Source of the DNA: Bradyrhizobium tropiciagri
Lineage (GTDB): Bacteria; Pseudomonadota; Alphaproteobacteria; Rhizobiales; Xanthobacteraceae
Assembly: GCF_018130545.1 (NCBI RefSeq)
Contig: NZ_JAFCKF010000001.1
Span: 558,001-622,000, forward strand
Reading direction: 5' to 3'
Length of the DNA stretch: 64,000 bases
A program made the translations under genes and the position numbers. This document shows positions 8,005-16,198 of the stretch, one piece after another. The notes under the pieces are model-generated. The model searched no databases and was not told the DNA's origin. It was given only the letters and a program-made list of their open reading frames with translations. Positions within the stretch are counted from its first letter, which is position 1, and each line of letters starts with the position of its first letter.

Positions 8005-8129
8005 ACGTCGCCCCGGCGAAGGCTGGGACCCACAGCCACCGCATTCGGTGATGAACGGAACCGCGGCCCCAGCAGCGCACAACAATCGAGATTTGGGGTA
8101 ATGGGTTCAGGCTTTCGCCAGGACGACGA
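8005..8129. repeat. Dispersed palindromic repeat, family A (copy 1)
   Basis: Left arm ACGTCGCCCCGGCGAAGGCT, continuing with GGGACCCA, pairs imperfectly with the right end (GGGTAATGGGTTCAGGCTTT followed by CGCCAGGACGACGA). The same outer motif (GTCGTCCCGGC...GGGACCCATAACCAC) recurs at 32024-32154 and 46548-46700. It is non-coding and probably folds as a long hairpin in RNA. Confidence 0.7.
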
Positions 8130-8168
8130 TGAGGATAGTTCTCGATTCAAGATGCCGCAAAACGCGGT

Positions 8169-8270
8169 GTCATCACCCGCGAAGGCGGGTGATCTAGTAT
8201 TCCAGAGACGTCCGTGCTCGAATTGAGAGGCCGCGGCATACTGAATTGCCTGGTCGAGCCGGGCGATGAC
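8169..8270. repeat. Dispersed palindromic repeat, family C (copy 1)
   Basis: The element begins CATCACCCGCGAAGGCGGGT and ends CGAGCCGGGCGATGAC, with the internal words AGTATTCCAGAGAC and CCGCGGC. The same words occur in inverted order at 40146-40250. Together with the family A copy just before it, this explains the gap between the 102-aa gene and the next gene; no coding signal was found there. Confidence 0.65.
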
Positions 8271-8353
8271 TTGAGGATGAGGACGCAGCTTCGCACTCCC
8301 GCGACATGAATCGTCCGAGGTCTTCGCAACAGCAACAGCGCCGATCCGGCCTC

Positions 8354-8527
8354 TCACTGCGCCTTCGTTACCGCATCCGTGTCGTAGACCACGCCGCAGA
8401 CTCGGTGAGTGTAGCAGGAGCGCAGATGGCAATGTTGATCCAGCGCGCAGCCGCCGTAGATCAGGGCGAAATAACCGAGAACGGCGACGGCCGTCGCGCC
8501 AAGCAGACATCTGGTCCAGAGGTCCAT
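8354..8527 (-). CDS. Small Cys-containing membrane protein, unknown
   Basis: The 57-residue product from ATG 8527 (MDLWTRCLLG) has one hydrophobic helix (about residues 6-25) and a short tail with four further cysteines (CALDQHCHLRSCYTHRVCG). No family is recognised. It could be real, because composition and frame differ from a random shadow and it is divergent from the MFS gene, but no strong ribosome site is seen. A longer reading from 8566 adds 13 residues and looks less likely. Confidence 0.4.
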   Translation of the reverse strand: MDLWTRCLLGATAVAVLGYFALIYGGCALDQHCHLRSCYTHRVCGVVYDTDAVTKAQ

Positions 8528-8617
8528 CGACGACGACCTTAATCCATTCACCAGCGAGACCGCCAAGGGCGCGGCTCCTTTTTGTGCATCCGAACCGCAA
8601 ACAGGTTCGAGCGACCG

Positions 8618-8649
8618 ATTCCTGCTGACACCATGCTGTCAGCAGGAAT
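8618..8649. promoter_or_regulatory. Perfect 13-bp inverted repeat upstream of MFS exporter
   Basis: ATTCCTGCTGACA and TGTCAGCAGGAAT are perfect inverted arms separated by CCATGC. The element lies 55 bases upstream of the exporter's ATG, between divergent genes, with no T-tract. It could be an operator or an RNA hairpin in the leader; the cognate regulator is not identifiable here. Confidence 0.5.
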
Positions 8650-8704
8650 GCCGTAGGCAGCCCCGTGCGGACACCGTCCGAGCAGCGTTGGAAGGAAGCG
8701 CGGC

Positions 8705-10108
8705 ATGCACGATCGCCCGTCTGAGATCGCACAAGGTCGGTCGAACGCCATCACGTTTGTGCTCGGCCTTGGCGTATTCCTGATCCCGTTCGATGTGACC
8801 GCGGTCGTGGTTGCGATGCCCGGCATTGCCAGGGATCTCGGGTTTGCTGTAGCCGGCTCCGCCTGGGTCATCGACGCCTACAGCCTCGCCCTCACCGGCG
8901 CGCTGCTGGCATCGGGCGCACTGGCGGATCGTTACGGCCGCCGGCGTGCGATGCTGGGTGGCAACATCGTTTTTCTGCTGGCTTCGATTGGCTGCGGCGC
9001 GGCGACGAGCGGTCCACTGCTCCTCGCCGCGCGAGTCCTGCAAGGCATCGGCGCCGCCTTCCTGATCACGGGCGCGATTGCGCTGGTCGCCGGGGCGTTT
9101 CCACATCAGGATCAACGGGCACGGGCATTCGGCACCATCGGGGTGATCTCGGGCGTGGCCATGGCGCTCGGCCCCACGCTGGGCGGCCTGCTGGCCGCCT
9201 GGGTCGGCTGGCGCTGGATCTTCTATGCCAACATCCCGGTTTGCCTCGCGCTCGCTCTCGCAGTGCCGCGGGTCGTTGCCGAAACGCATGAGCCCGGCGG
9301 ACGCCCGCTCGACCCTGCGGGGATCGTGCTGCTGACATTGTCGCTGGGTCTCGCAATCGACGCGCTGTTAAGGCACGACGCCGCGCCGGTCGTGCGCGCG
9401 GCCGGCCTGATCGCAAGCGCTGTGGCAGCATTCACCTTCGTCCGGCAGCAATGGCGCAGTGCCCATCCGGTGCTCGACCCGCGCGTATTCGCGACAGCGC
9501 CGATGATCGGGGTCGGCACATCGCTGACGTCCATCCAGTTCGGCTACTGGGCAGTGCTGGTCTATCTGCCGCTGTTCCTGAGTACCGGCCTGCATGTGAG
9601 CATGGAAGTGGCGGGTGTGGCGCTGCTGGCGGCGACGCTGCCGATGCTGCTGGTGCCTTTGCTGGGCGGTCGCTTCGTCACCCAATGGGGCTGGCGGCGC
9701 TTCTTCATCGTGGCCCTCGGCATCATCGCGTCAGGGGATGTGGTGCTCGTGGTAGCGGCGCTGTCGGCCGACGCTGCGATGCGCGGCGTCGCAACGGCGG
9801 CCGGCATGCTGACGATCGGCATTGGCGCTGCGCTGGCCAACCCGCAATTGGGGAGCGTCGCGTTGGCGCTGGCTCCGCCCGCGCAGGCCGGCATGACCTC
9901 CGCGATGACCGTGATCGTCCGTCAGGCCGGCTTTGCCATCAGCATTGCCGCGCTGGGGGCGATGCTCAGGACCACGGAGTCGGCAACGGCATTCGCGGAC
10001 CCTTTCGTCCTCGCAACGTTCGGCGCCGGCGCCGGCGCGGTCGCTGCGGCGGTCCTGTTTCCCGCTGCGGAGAGCGAGGCGATGGAAAGCCGGGCAGAAC
10101 AGCGCTAG
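8705..10108 (+). CDS. MFS transporter, DHA2 (drug:H+ antiporter) type
   Basis: The 467-residue protein has the multiple evenly spaced hydrophobic helices of an MFS carrier, with the loop 2-3 motif A as GALADRYGRRRAML (residues about 75-88). It has the early-family block TAVVVAMPGIARDLG and the DHA2-like AWVIDAYSLALTGALL. DHA2 members export drugs, dyes or toxic metabolites using proton entry. Its substrate cannot be told from sequence. The LysR gene on its other side is convergent and belongs with the tartrate genes, so it is not an obvious regulator. A strong palindrome 19 bases after the stop probably ends transcription. Confidence 0.83.
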   Translation: MHDRPSEIAQGRSNAITFVLGLGVFLIPFDVTAVVVAMPGIARDLGFAVAGSAWVIDAYSLALTGALLASGALADRYGRRRAMLGGNIVFLLASIGCGAATSGPLLLAARVLQGIGAAFLITGAIALVAGAFPHQDQRARAFGTIGVISGVAMALGPTLGGLLAAWVGWRWIFYANIPVCLALALAVPRVVAETHEPGGRPLDPAGIVLLTLSLGLAIDALLRHDAAPVVRAAGLIASAVAAFTFVRQQWRSAHPVLDPRVFATAPMIGVGTSLTSIQFGYWAVLVYLPLFLSTGLHVSMEVAGVALLAATLPMLLVPLLGGRFVTQWGWRRFFIVALGIIASGDVVLVVAALSADAAMRGVATAAGMLTIGIGAALANPQLGSVALALAPPAQAGMTSAMTVIVRQAGFAISIAALGAMLRTTESATAFADPFVLATFGAGAGAVAAAVLFPAAESEAMESRAEQR

Positions 10109-10126
10109 CGAGCGCCTCACTCTCCC

Positions 10127-10168
10127 TCGTCATTCCCCGGTGCGCAATTGCGCACCGGGGAATGACGA
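10127..10168. terminator. 42-nt perfect palindrome between convergent genes
   Basis: The stretch is self-complementary over all 42 bases, centred on CAATTG, with arms beginning TCGTCATTCCCCGGTGCGCA. It lies 18 bases past the MFS stop and 13 bases past the LysR stop. Position indicates a bidirectional terminator. The outer word CGTCATTCC is shared with other intergenic repeats of this window, so it may be a repeat recruited as a terminator. Confidence 0.65.
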
Positions 10169-10181
10169 CGAGGAGACATGG

Positions 10182-11099
10182 TCACGCCTCCCTTGCGTAA
10201 CTCTTCAACTTCGCCTCCAGCACCGCGATCACCTGGTCGCGGACCGGATCGCGGGAGCCTTTCAGCCAGGCGGCGGCGAGCGGCAGCCGGCCTGCCCCGC
10301 TGCCGCGCTTGAGCCGGAGCGGCACGAAGCGGACGCCCGGGATCGCCATCCGCGCGGTCCAGCGCGGCACGATGGCAACGCCGAGCCTGGCTGCGACCAT
10401 GTTGACGATGGTCTGCTTCTCGTCGGCGATCTCCTGGATGCGCGGCATCAGCCCGGCCTCGTCGAACAGCTTCGTCGTGAGATCGTGGCTGTGCGGCCGC
10501 GAGCGGCGCTCCGGCACGATCAAGGGCTGATCGGCGATATCGGGCAGCACGATCTGCTTGCGACGCGCCAGCGCGTGCTTGTGTGACAATGCCACCACGG
10601 CGGTCTCCTGCAGCAGCGGGACGAACTCGATGCGACGGTCGGGTCGCTCCGGCGGACGCACAAAGGCAAGATCGAGCGCGCCCGACAACAGCTTCGGCAG
10701 CAGCCGGATGGTCTTCTCCTCGAGCAGCTGCACCGCAACGTCAGGATGGGCGGCACGAAGGTCGCGCAGCAGCGGCGGCAGCAGGCCGGCCGCGGCACTG
10801 TCGATCGCGCCGATCCGGAAGCGCCGCGCCTGTGGCTTGCGTAGCCGGCGGCGAAAGCCGTTCTCGATTGCTTCGGCGCGGTCGAGCAACGCGCGTCCCT
10901 CGCGCAGCAGGGTCGCGCCGTCCTCGGTCAGCGACACCGCACGCGTGGTGCGCACGAACAGCCGCACCCCGAGATCCTCCTCCAGCAGCTTGATGTGACG
11001 GCCGAGCGCCGACGGCATCATCTGCAGCCGCTGCGCGGCGCGGCCGAAATGCAGTTCCTCGGCGGCCGCCACGAAGCAGCGAAGCTGGTGCAGTTCCAA
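10182..11099 (-). CDS. LysR-type regulator, probably of the tartrate genes
   Basis: The 305-residue protein starts MELHQLRCFVAAAEELHFGR, a LysR winged-helix N-terminus (recognition helix around residues 30-50, including QMMPSALGRHIKLLEEDLG). A periplasmic-binding-like effector domain follows from about residue 90. It is divergent from the tartrate-type transporter gene, with a T-N11-A box in the 166-base gap, the usual LysR arrangement. By order it corresponds to ttuA of the Agrobacterium vitis ttu locus. The effector would be tartrate or a similar hydroxy-diacid; that is inferred from neighbours. Confidence 0.85.
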   Translation of the reverse strand: MELHQLRCFVAAAEELHFGRAAQRLQMMPSALGRHIKLLEEDLGVRLFVRTTRAVSLTEDGATLLREGRALLDRAEAIENGFRRRLRKPQARRFRIGAIDSAAAGLLPPLLRDLRAAHPDVAVQLLEEKTIRLLPKLLSGALDLAFVRPPERPDRRIEFVPLLQETAVVALSHKHALARRKQIVLPDIADQPLIVPERRSRPHSHDLTTKLFDEAGLMPRIQEIADEKQTIVNMVAARLGVAIVPRWTARMAIPGVRFVPLRLKRGSGAGRLPLAAAWLKGSRDPVRDQVIAVLEAKLKSYAREA

Positions 11100-11145
11100 G
11101 ACGGGTTCCTGTGCGTTCAGATCGGACGTTTGACGGCCGCGGCGA

Positions 11146-11166
11146 TTATATCATTTTTTTGTATAA
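11146..11166. promoter_or_regulatory. LysR box, TTATA-N11-TATAA
   Basis: TTATA (11146-11150) and TATAA (11162-11166) are perfect inverted 5-base arms separated by 11 bases (TCATTTTTTTG), the T-N11-A geometry of LysR operators. The box is 47 bases from the LysR start and 99 bases from the transporter start, in an otherwise GC-rich gap. Confidence 0.72.
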
Positions 11167-11265
11167 ACCGGCGCGGATTGAACCGGAAGGGCGCGGCCCT
11201 CTAGGCTTCCCGGTGGCGCGCGATATGCGCCGTCCCAACAAACAAAGACGAACCCGGGAGAGCCC

Positions 11266-12579
11266 ATGGAAAGCGAGCTTGGCACGCGCGTGTTGCGCAA
11301 GATCACCCTGCGCATCGTGCCGTTCATCATGCTGCTGTACTTCGTGGCCTTCATCGACCGCGTCAATATCGGCTTCGCCTCGCTGACCATGAACAAGGAC
11401 ATCGGCCTGTCGCCGACGGTCTATGGCTTCGGCGCCGGTATCTTCTTCTGGGGCTACTTCCTGTTCGAAGTGCCCTCCAACATCATCCTGCACAAGATCG
11501 GCGCGCGGATCTGGATCGCGCGGGTGATGATCACCTGGGGCCTGGTCTCGGCGGCGATGGCGCTGGTGCAGGGCGCGACCAGCTTCTATGTGCTGCGCTT
11601 CCTGCTCGGCGCGGCGGAAGCCGGCTTCTTCCCCGGCATCATCCTCTATCTGTCCTACTGGTTCCCGGCGCGGCAGCGCGCCGCCGTGACCGCGCTGTTC
11701 ATGGCCGCCGCCCCGCTCTCGACCGTGCTCGGCTCGCCGGTCTCGGGCGCCCTGCTGGAGATGGATGGACTGCTCGGCTTCAAGGGCTGGCAATGGCTGT
11801 TCGTTCTGGAGGCGGTGCCCGCCGTGCTGCTCGGCTTCGTCGTGCTCGGCTTCCTGACCGACCGGCCCGAGCAGGCAAAATGGCTCGCCGATGATGAGCG
11901 CGCCTGGCTGGTCAAGACCATGAAGGCGGAGACCGACGGCAAGGCCTCGACCGCGAGCCACAGCATCTGGCGCGGCCTCGCCGATCCGCGCGTGCTGGCG
12001 CTGGCGCTGGTCTATTTCGGCACCTCGGCCGGGCTCTATACGCTCGGTGTGTGGGCGCCGCAGATCATCAAGGCATTCGGCCTGTCGTCGATCCAGGTCG
12101 GCTTCCTCAACGCGGTGCCCGCGACCGTCGCCGTGATCGCGATGGTGTTGTGGGCGCGGCATTCCGATCGCACCGGCGAACGCACCTGGCACGTGGTGAT
12201 CGCCTGCCTGATCGCAGCCGCGGGACTTGCACTTGCGGGCCTGTGGACCGGCCTTGCCGCCGTGATCGCGGCGCTGACCTTGGTCAATATCGGCATCTCC
12301 TCCTCGAAGCCGCCGCTGTGGAGCATGCCGACCATGTTCCTGTCCGGCTCGGCCGCCGCGGCCGGGATCGCCACCATCAACTCGATCGGCAATCTCGGCG
12401 GCTTCGTCGGACCTGCAATGATCGGCTGGATCAAGGAACGCACCGGCAGCTTCGACGGCGGCCTCTACTTCGTCGCCGGCCTGCTGGTGCTGTCGGCCGT
12501 GCTCACCTTGCTGCTGTCGCGCGCGCAGAGCGCGCAGGCTGAAACCGAACCACACCACAATCCCATGCGAACCCGCTAA
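11266..12579 (+). CDS. ttuB: MFS transporter, ACS family (tartrate transporter-like)
   Basis: The 437-residue protein has 12 predicted helices and the anion:cation symporter signature near the N-terminus (LLYFVAFIDRVNIGFASLTM, residues about 22-41, then GYFLFEVPSNIILHKIGAR). Family members carry hexuronates, phthalate, tartrate and similar organic anions. It lies 20 bases upstream of a tartrate dehydrogenase gene and is divergent from a LysR gene, the same order as ttuA-ttuB-ttuC in Agrobacterium, which supports tartrate as substrate. The ATG at 11266 has a GGGAG ribosome site eight bases away. Confidence 0.82.
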   Translation: MESELGTRVLRKITLRIVPFIMLLYFVAFIDRVNIGFASLTMNKDIGLSPTVYGFGAGIFFWGYFLFEVPSNIILHKIGARIWIARVMITWGLVSAAMALVQGATSFYVLRFLLGAAEAGFFPGIILYLSYWFPARQRAAVTALFMAAAPLSTVLGSPVSGALLEMDGLLGFKGWQWLFVLEAVPAVLLGFVVLGFLTDRPEQAKWLADDERAWLVKTMKAETDGKASTASHSIWRGLADPRVLALALVYFGTSAGLYTLGVWAPQIIKAFGLSSIQVGFLNAVPATVAVIAMVLWARHSDRTGERTWHVVIACLIAAAGLALAGLWTGLAAVIAALTLVNIGISSSKPPLWSMPTMFLSGSAAAAGIATINSIGNLGGFVGPAMIGWIKERTGSFDGGLYFVAGLLVLSAVLTLLLSRAQSAQAETEPHHNPMRTR

Positions 12580-12599
12580 CACTCATCCGGAGACAACCC

Positions 12600-13673
12600 A
12601 TGCGTACCCATTCCATCGCCGCCATTCCCGCCGACGGCATCGGCCCCGAAGTGATCTCCGCGGGCGTCCGCGTGCTCGAGGCGCTGGCGAAGCGTTCGGG
12701 CGACATCAGCTTCAACGTCAAGACCTTCGACTGGGGCTCGGACTATTACAAGAAGCACGGCGTGATGATGCCGGCCGACGGACTCGCTGAGCTGAAGAAG
12801 TTCGACGCGATCTATTTCGGCGCGGTCGGTGCGCCCGACGTGCCCGACCACATCACGCTGTGGGGCCTGCGTTTGCCGATCTGCCAGGGCTTCGACCAAT
12901 ACGCCAATGTGCGGCCGACCAAGATCCTGCCCGGCGTCGCCTCGCCGCTGCGCAATGTCGGCGTCGGCGATCTCGACTGGGTGATCGTGCGCGAGAATTC
13001 CGAGGGCGAATATGCCGGGATGGGCGGCCGCGCCCACAAGGGCCTGCCGGAAGAGGTCGGCACTGAAGTCGCCGTCTTCACTCGCGTCGGCGTGACGCGG
13101 ATCATGCGCTACGCGTTCCAGCTGGCGCAGTCGCGGCCGCGCAAATTGCTCACCGTGGTGACCAAGTCGAACGCGCAGCGCCACGGCATGGTGATGTGGG
13201 ACGAGATCGCCGCCGAAGTGGCGAAGGAATTCCCCGACGTGACCTGGGACAAGATGCTCGTCGACGCCATGACGGTGCGGATGACGCTGCACCCGAAGAG
13301 CCTCGACACCATCGTCGCGACCAATCTGCACGCCGACATTCTCTCCGATCTCGCCGGCGCGCTGGCCGGCAGCCTCGGCGTGGCGCCGACCGGCAACATC
13401 GACCCGCAGCGCCGCTACCCCTCGATGTTCGAGCCGATCCACGGCTCGGCCTTCGACATCACCGGCAAGGGCATCGCCAACCCGGTGGCGACCTTCTGGA
13501 CCGGCGCGCAGATGCTGGAGCATCTCGGCGAGAAGGACGCCGCCGTCCGCCTGATGGCTGCGGTCGAGAAAGTCTGCGCGGCCGGCGTGCTGACGCCCGA
13601 CGTCGGCGGCAAGGCGACGACGAAGGAAGTCACGGACGCGGTGATCGACGCGATCCATGGGTCGAATGTGTGA
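12600..13673 (+). CDS. ttuC: Tartrate dehydrogenase/decarboxylase
   Basis: The 357-residue enzyme belongs to the isocitrate/isopropylmalate dehydrogenase family, tartrate dehydrogenase branch. It oxidises tartrate to oxaloglycolate with NAD+ and can decarboxylate D-malate and related acids. Key blocks are IPADGIGPEV at the N-terminus, DYYKKHGVMMPADGL, the substrate arginine region QYANVRPTKILPG, ENSEGEYAGMGGR, the metal-binding DAMTVRM and NLHADILSDLAGALAGSLG, and the NAD loop EPIHGSAFDITGKGIANP. Length is typical. It probably forms an operon with the upstream transporter. D-malate dehydrogenase (DmlA) is a close relative and cannot be fully excluded. Confidence 0.88.
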   Translation: MRTHSIAAIPADGIGPEVISAGVRVLEALAKRSGDISFNVKTFDWGSDYYKKHGVMMPADGLAELKKFDAIYFGAVGAPDVPDHITLWGLRLPICQGFDQYANVRPTKILPGVASPLRNVGVGDLDWVIVRENSEGEYAGMGGRAHKGLPEEVGTEVAVFTRVGVTRIMRYAFQLAQSRPRKLLTVVTKSNAQRHGMVMWDEIAAEVAKEFPDVTWDKMLVDAMTVRMTLHPKSLDTIVATNLHADILSDLAGALAGSLGVAPTGNIDPQRRYPSMFEPIHGSAFDITGKGIANPVATFWTGAQMLEHLGEKDAAVRLMAAVEKVCAAGVLTPDVGGKATTKEVTDAVIDAIHGSNV

Positions 13674-13720
13674 GGCGGCGAGTGCTTCGCCACATCACGC
13701 AGTGAGGTGAGCACGCAGCT

Positions 13721-13755
13721 CGGGCTCCCTCCCCCCTTGCGGGAGAGGGAGCCCG
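13721..13755. terminator. Inverted repeat after ttuC (family D repeat)
   Basis: CGGGCTCCCTC and GAGGGAGCCCG are perfect 11-base arms around a 13-base loop, 47 bases past the ttuC stop. Similar G-rich/C-rich hairpins recur at 17597, 28631, 28742 and 33163. It may serve as terminator for the tartrate operon. Confidence 0.55.
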
Positions 13756-13813
13756 ACTAGCTAGCTCACCTGACCGGCGCCCGCTTCCAATCCAAGCAAC
13801 CGGGGACAGAACC

Positions 13814-14626
13814 GTGCTACCCGATCTGACCAGACGAAGCTTTGTGACCGCCGGAGGACTATCGATCATGGCCGCGATGACGGGGATGCAGACGGCAAAG
13901 GCCGCGACATGGCGCGATGAGATCCGCGCCATCGCGTTCGACGTGCAGGGCACATGCGTCGACTTCTATCAGCCGATCCTGCGGGCCGGGCAGGCCATCA
14001 ATGCGGCGAAGGGACTCACGCTCGATTGGGCCAAACTATCGAGCGAATGGCGCGATCTCTATCGTGCAGCGCTCGACGACGTGATCGCCGGCAAGCGCCC
14101 GTGGATCCGGGTCGACCGCATCTATCGCGAGGCGCTGGATGTGCTGCTCGATCGCCACGGCCTCGCGGAGGCCTTCTCCACGGACGAGCGCGACGAATTG
14201 AACACGGTGTGGACCAGGCTCGACGCCTGGCCCGACAGCGTCGAAGGGCTGACGCGCCTGCGCAGCCGGTTCGTGACCTCGACATTGTCGAATGCCGGCA
14301 TGGCCGCGGTGGTGGCGGTGGTCAAGCACGCGAGGCTGCCGTTCGACGCTGTGCTGACCGCGGAGCTTGCGCGCAGCTACAAGCCTTCACCGGCGGTGTA
14401 CCAACTCGCCGTCGACTACCTTGGTTATCCCGCTCACCAGATCCTGATGGTGGCCTGCCACAAATACGATCTGAAGGCGGCCCGCGCCTTCGGCATGCGC
14501 ACCGCGTTCGTCGCCCGTCCGCTGGAGTTCGGGCCGGTCGCGAAGGTCGACGTGGCGGCGGAATCCTGGATCGACCTCCACGCCGAGAGCTTTACGCAGC
14601 TCGCCGACGCACTCGTCCCGGCGTAA
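13814..14626 (+). CDS. Haloacid dehalogenase type II-like protein with Tat signal
   Basis: The 270-residue protein begins at GTG 13814 with TRRSFVTAGGLSIMAAMTG, a twin-arginine signal ending near AKA-AT (about residue 31). The rest is a HAD fold close to L-2-haloacid dehalogenase. Motif I is FDVQGTCVD with the nucleophile Asp, motif II is STLSNAG, motif III is SYKPSPAVY with the conserved Lys, and motif IV is ACHKYDLKAARAFG with an Asp. Cytoplasmic family members hydrolyse 2-haloacids or phosphoesters. An exported version is unusual. It follows the tartrate genes but is separated by a hairpin, so it is probably its own unit. Substrate is unknown. Confidence 0.8.
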   Translation: MLPDLTRRSFVTAGGLSIMAAMTGMQTAKAATWRDEIRAIAFDVQGTCVDFYQPILRAGQAINAAKGLTLDWAKLSSEWRDLYRAALDDVIAGKRPWIRVDRIYREALDVLLDRHGLAEAFSTDERDELNTVWTRLDAWPDSVEGLTRLRSRFVTSTLSNAGMAAVVAVVKHARLPFDAVLTAELARSYKPSPAVYQLAVDYLGYPAHQILMVACHKYDLKAARAFGMRTAFVARPLEFGPVAKVDVAAESWIDLHAESFTQLADALVPA

Positions 14627-14647
14627 CGACGCGAGGGGTCGCTCGCG

Positions 14648-15412
14648 CTACGGCCGCGCCGCCGCTTCCGCGCAATTGGTCAGCCGTGCCGGCACGCCAA
14701 CGGCGGTGCAGCCGGCGGGCACGTCCGACGTCACCAGCGCGCCGGCGCCGATCTTGGCGAAGTCGCCGATCGAGAGATTTCCGATCACGGTGGCGCCGGC
14801 GGCGAGCAGCACGCCATGGCCGATCTTCGGTGCGTGCCGTGGATCGTCCTGATGCCGCGCGATGGTGACGTTCTGCAGGATCGTGACCTCGTCGCCGACA
14901 GAGGCCAGCGCGCCGATGATGATGCCGGTGCCGTGATCGAGGAACACGGCGGTTCCGATTTGGGCCGAAGGGTGAATGCTGATCTGCAACTGGTCCGCCG
15001 CCGCGCTTTGCATCAACAGCGCAAGGTCAGGACGGTCCTCGCGCCACAGCCAGTTCGACACCCGCCAGGCTTGCAGCGCGGCGTAGCCCTTGAAGTTCAG
15101 CAGCGGCGGCAGCAGGCCCGTGATCGCCGGGTCGCGGCGCACGATCGCGGTGAGATCGGTCGCCGCGGCATCGACCAGCGCGGGCTCGGCGGCGAATGCC
15201 TCGCGCGCCGTCCGCATGAACTGCGCCCGGTCGCTATCTTCGCGGCCGATGCGCCGACCGATCAGGAAAGCGAGCGCGCCGCCGAAATCGCCCTGGTCGA
15301 GGATGAAGGCAGCGGATGCTTCGAGAAAACGATCGGCGACAACAGCGGCTTCCGCTTCGCGCCGGATCGCAAGCCAGAGATCGTCAGAACGCACCGTCGC
15401 TGCTGCCGCCAT
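14648..15412 (-). CDS. cysE: Serine O-acetyltransferase
   Basis: The 254-residue protein is CysE: it acetylates L-serine with acetyl-CoA, the first step of cysteine synthesis. The N-terminal helical domain (residues 1-140) is followed by a left-handed beta-helix of hexapeptide repeats (about 145-245). The active-site block is FLDHGTGIIIGALASVGDEV, with the catalytic Asp-His, and the region ILQNVTIARHQDDPRHAPKI replaces the more usual GGTG-containing loop. Absence of the standard VTLGGTGK loop suggests a divergent paralogue, possibly one of two in the genome. It is convergent with the dehalogenase-like gene, 21 bases apart. Confidence 0.83.
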   Translation of the reverse strand: MAAAATVRSDDLWLAIRREAEAAVVADRFLEASAAFILDQGDFGGALAFLIGRRIGREDSDRAQFMRTAREAFAAEPALVDAAATDLTAIVRRDPAITGLLPPLLNFKGYAALQAWRVSNWLWREDRPDLALLMQSAAADQLQISIHPSAQIGTAVFLDHGTGIIIGALASVGDEVTILQNVTIARHQDDPRHAPKIGHGVLLAAGATVIGNLSIGDFAKIGAGALVTSDVPAGCTAVGVPARLTNCAEAAARP

Positions 15413-15576
15413 GATCTTCGCCTCACCGTCCGGATTCTCGATACAGTGGGCATCACCGCGCCAAAATGCAAACCGCCCGCTTGCTCATCGCAAACGGGCG
15501 GCTCAGGGCCATCAGGTTCTATGGGGGCACATCGCCTGAAGGCTAGCTCATGCCTCGCGTGATCAGCCTCTTTAGA

Positions 15577-16068
15577 TCAGCCCTGCGGCGGCTGGTCGTT
15601 CGGCGGGGTCGGACGGGTCTTGTGCTGCGCCATGAAGGCGTCGAACTCTTCCTTGTCCTTGGCGTGGCGCAGGCGATCGAGGAAGTTCTTGAACTCGACC
15701 TGTTCTTCCTCGAGACGGCGCAGCGTGTCCTGGCGATACTCGTCGAAGGCGCGGTTGCCGCTGGAGGGCGGGCCGAAGCCGCCGAACGGGAAGCCGCGGC
15801 GCTCCATGCGGCTCTTCATCCGCTCCATCTTGTCCTGCATGCGCTCCATCTTGTTCTGCCAGCGATCCATGTCGTTGTGACTCCAACAGGCCATTTTTCT
15901 GCTCCCGAGTGTGAAAAAGAGAAGGGCGAGGCCGATCGGCCACCAGATCATGAAGCCGAGGATGATCCCGGCGATCTTCAGGGGATGCCAGGGCGTCGCG
16001 TAGAAGTGCGGACGGTAGGGCTCTTCGACGGGGCCGCGCCAGCGATTGACATCAGCGGTGTAGGCCAT
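15577..16068 (-). CDS. DUF2852 membrane protein
   Basis: The 163-residue product starts at ATG 16068 (MAYTADVNRWRG), chosen because GGAG lies 7-10 bases upstream; ATG 16080 and GTG 16083 are possible but lack a ribosome site. It has one or two hydrophobic helices (about residues 30-55, ILGFMIWWPIGLALLFF), then a charged coiled-coil region (DRWQNKMERMQDKMERMKSR) and a Pro-rich tail. This matches DUF2852, common in Rhizobiales and without known function. A perfect operator-like palindrome sits 34-52 bases upstream and matches one at the neighbouring TetR gene. Confidence 0.8.
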   Translation of the reverse strand: MAYTADVNRWRGPVEEPYRPHFYATPWHPLKIAGIILGFMIWWPIGLALLFFTLGSRKMACWSHNDMDRWQNKMERMQDKMERMKSRMERRGFPFGGFGPPSSGNRAFDEYRQDTLRRLEEEQVEFKNFLDRLRHAKDKEEFDAFMAQHKTRPTPPNDQPPQG

Positions 16069-16101
16069 TTCCTTCTCCATCACGGCATCACGCCGTTGTG
16101 A

Positions 16102-16120
16102 ATGTAAATAACATTTACAT
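16102..16120. promoter_or_regulatory. TetR-type operator upstream of DUF2852 gene
   Basis: ATGTAAA-N5-TTTACAT is a perfect inverted repeat (ATGTAAATAACATTTACAT), 34 bases upstream of the DUF2852 start. The same half-sites and the same five-base spacer occur at the start codon of the adjacent TetR gene (16911-16929). Confidence 0.75.
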
Positions 16121-16198
16121 AGGTAGCCGATCCCCCGGGAAAGTCAAGCAGCGCGGATGACGCACCCGGCCGATTATTTTTGACTCAGTCGTTGAACC

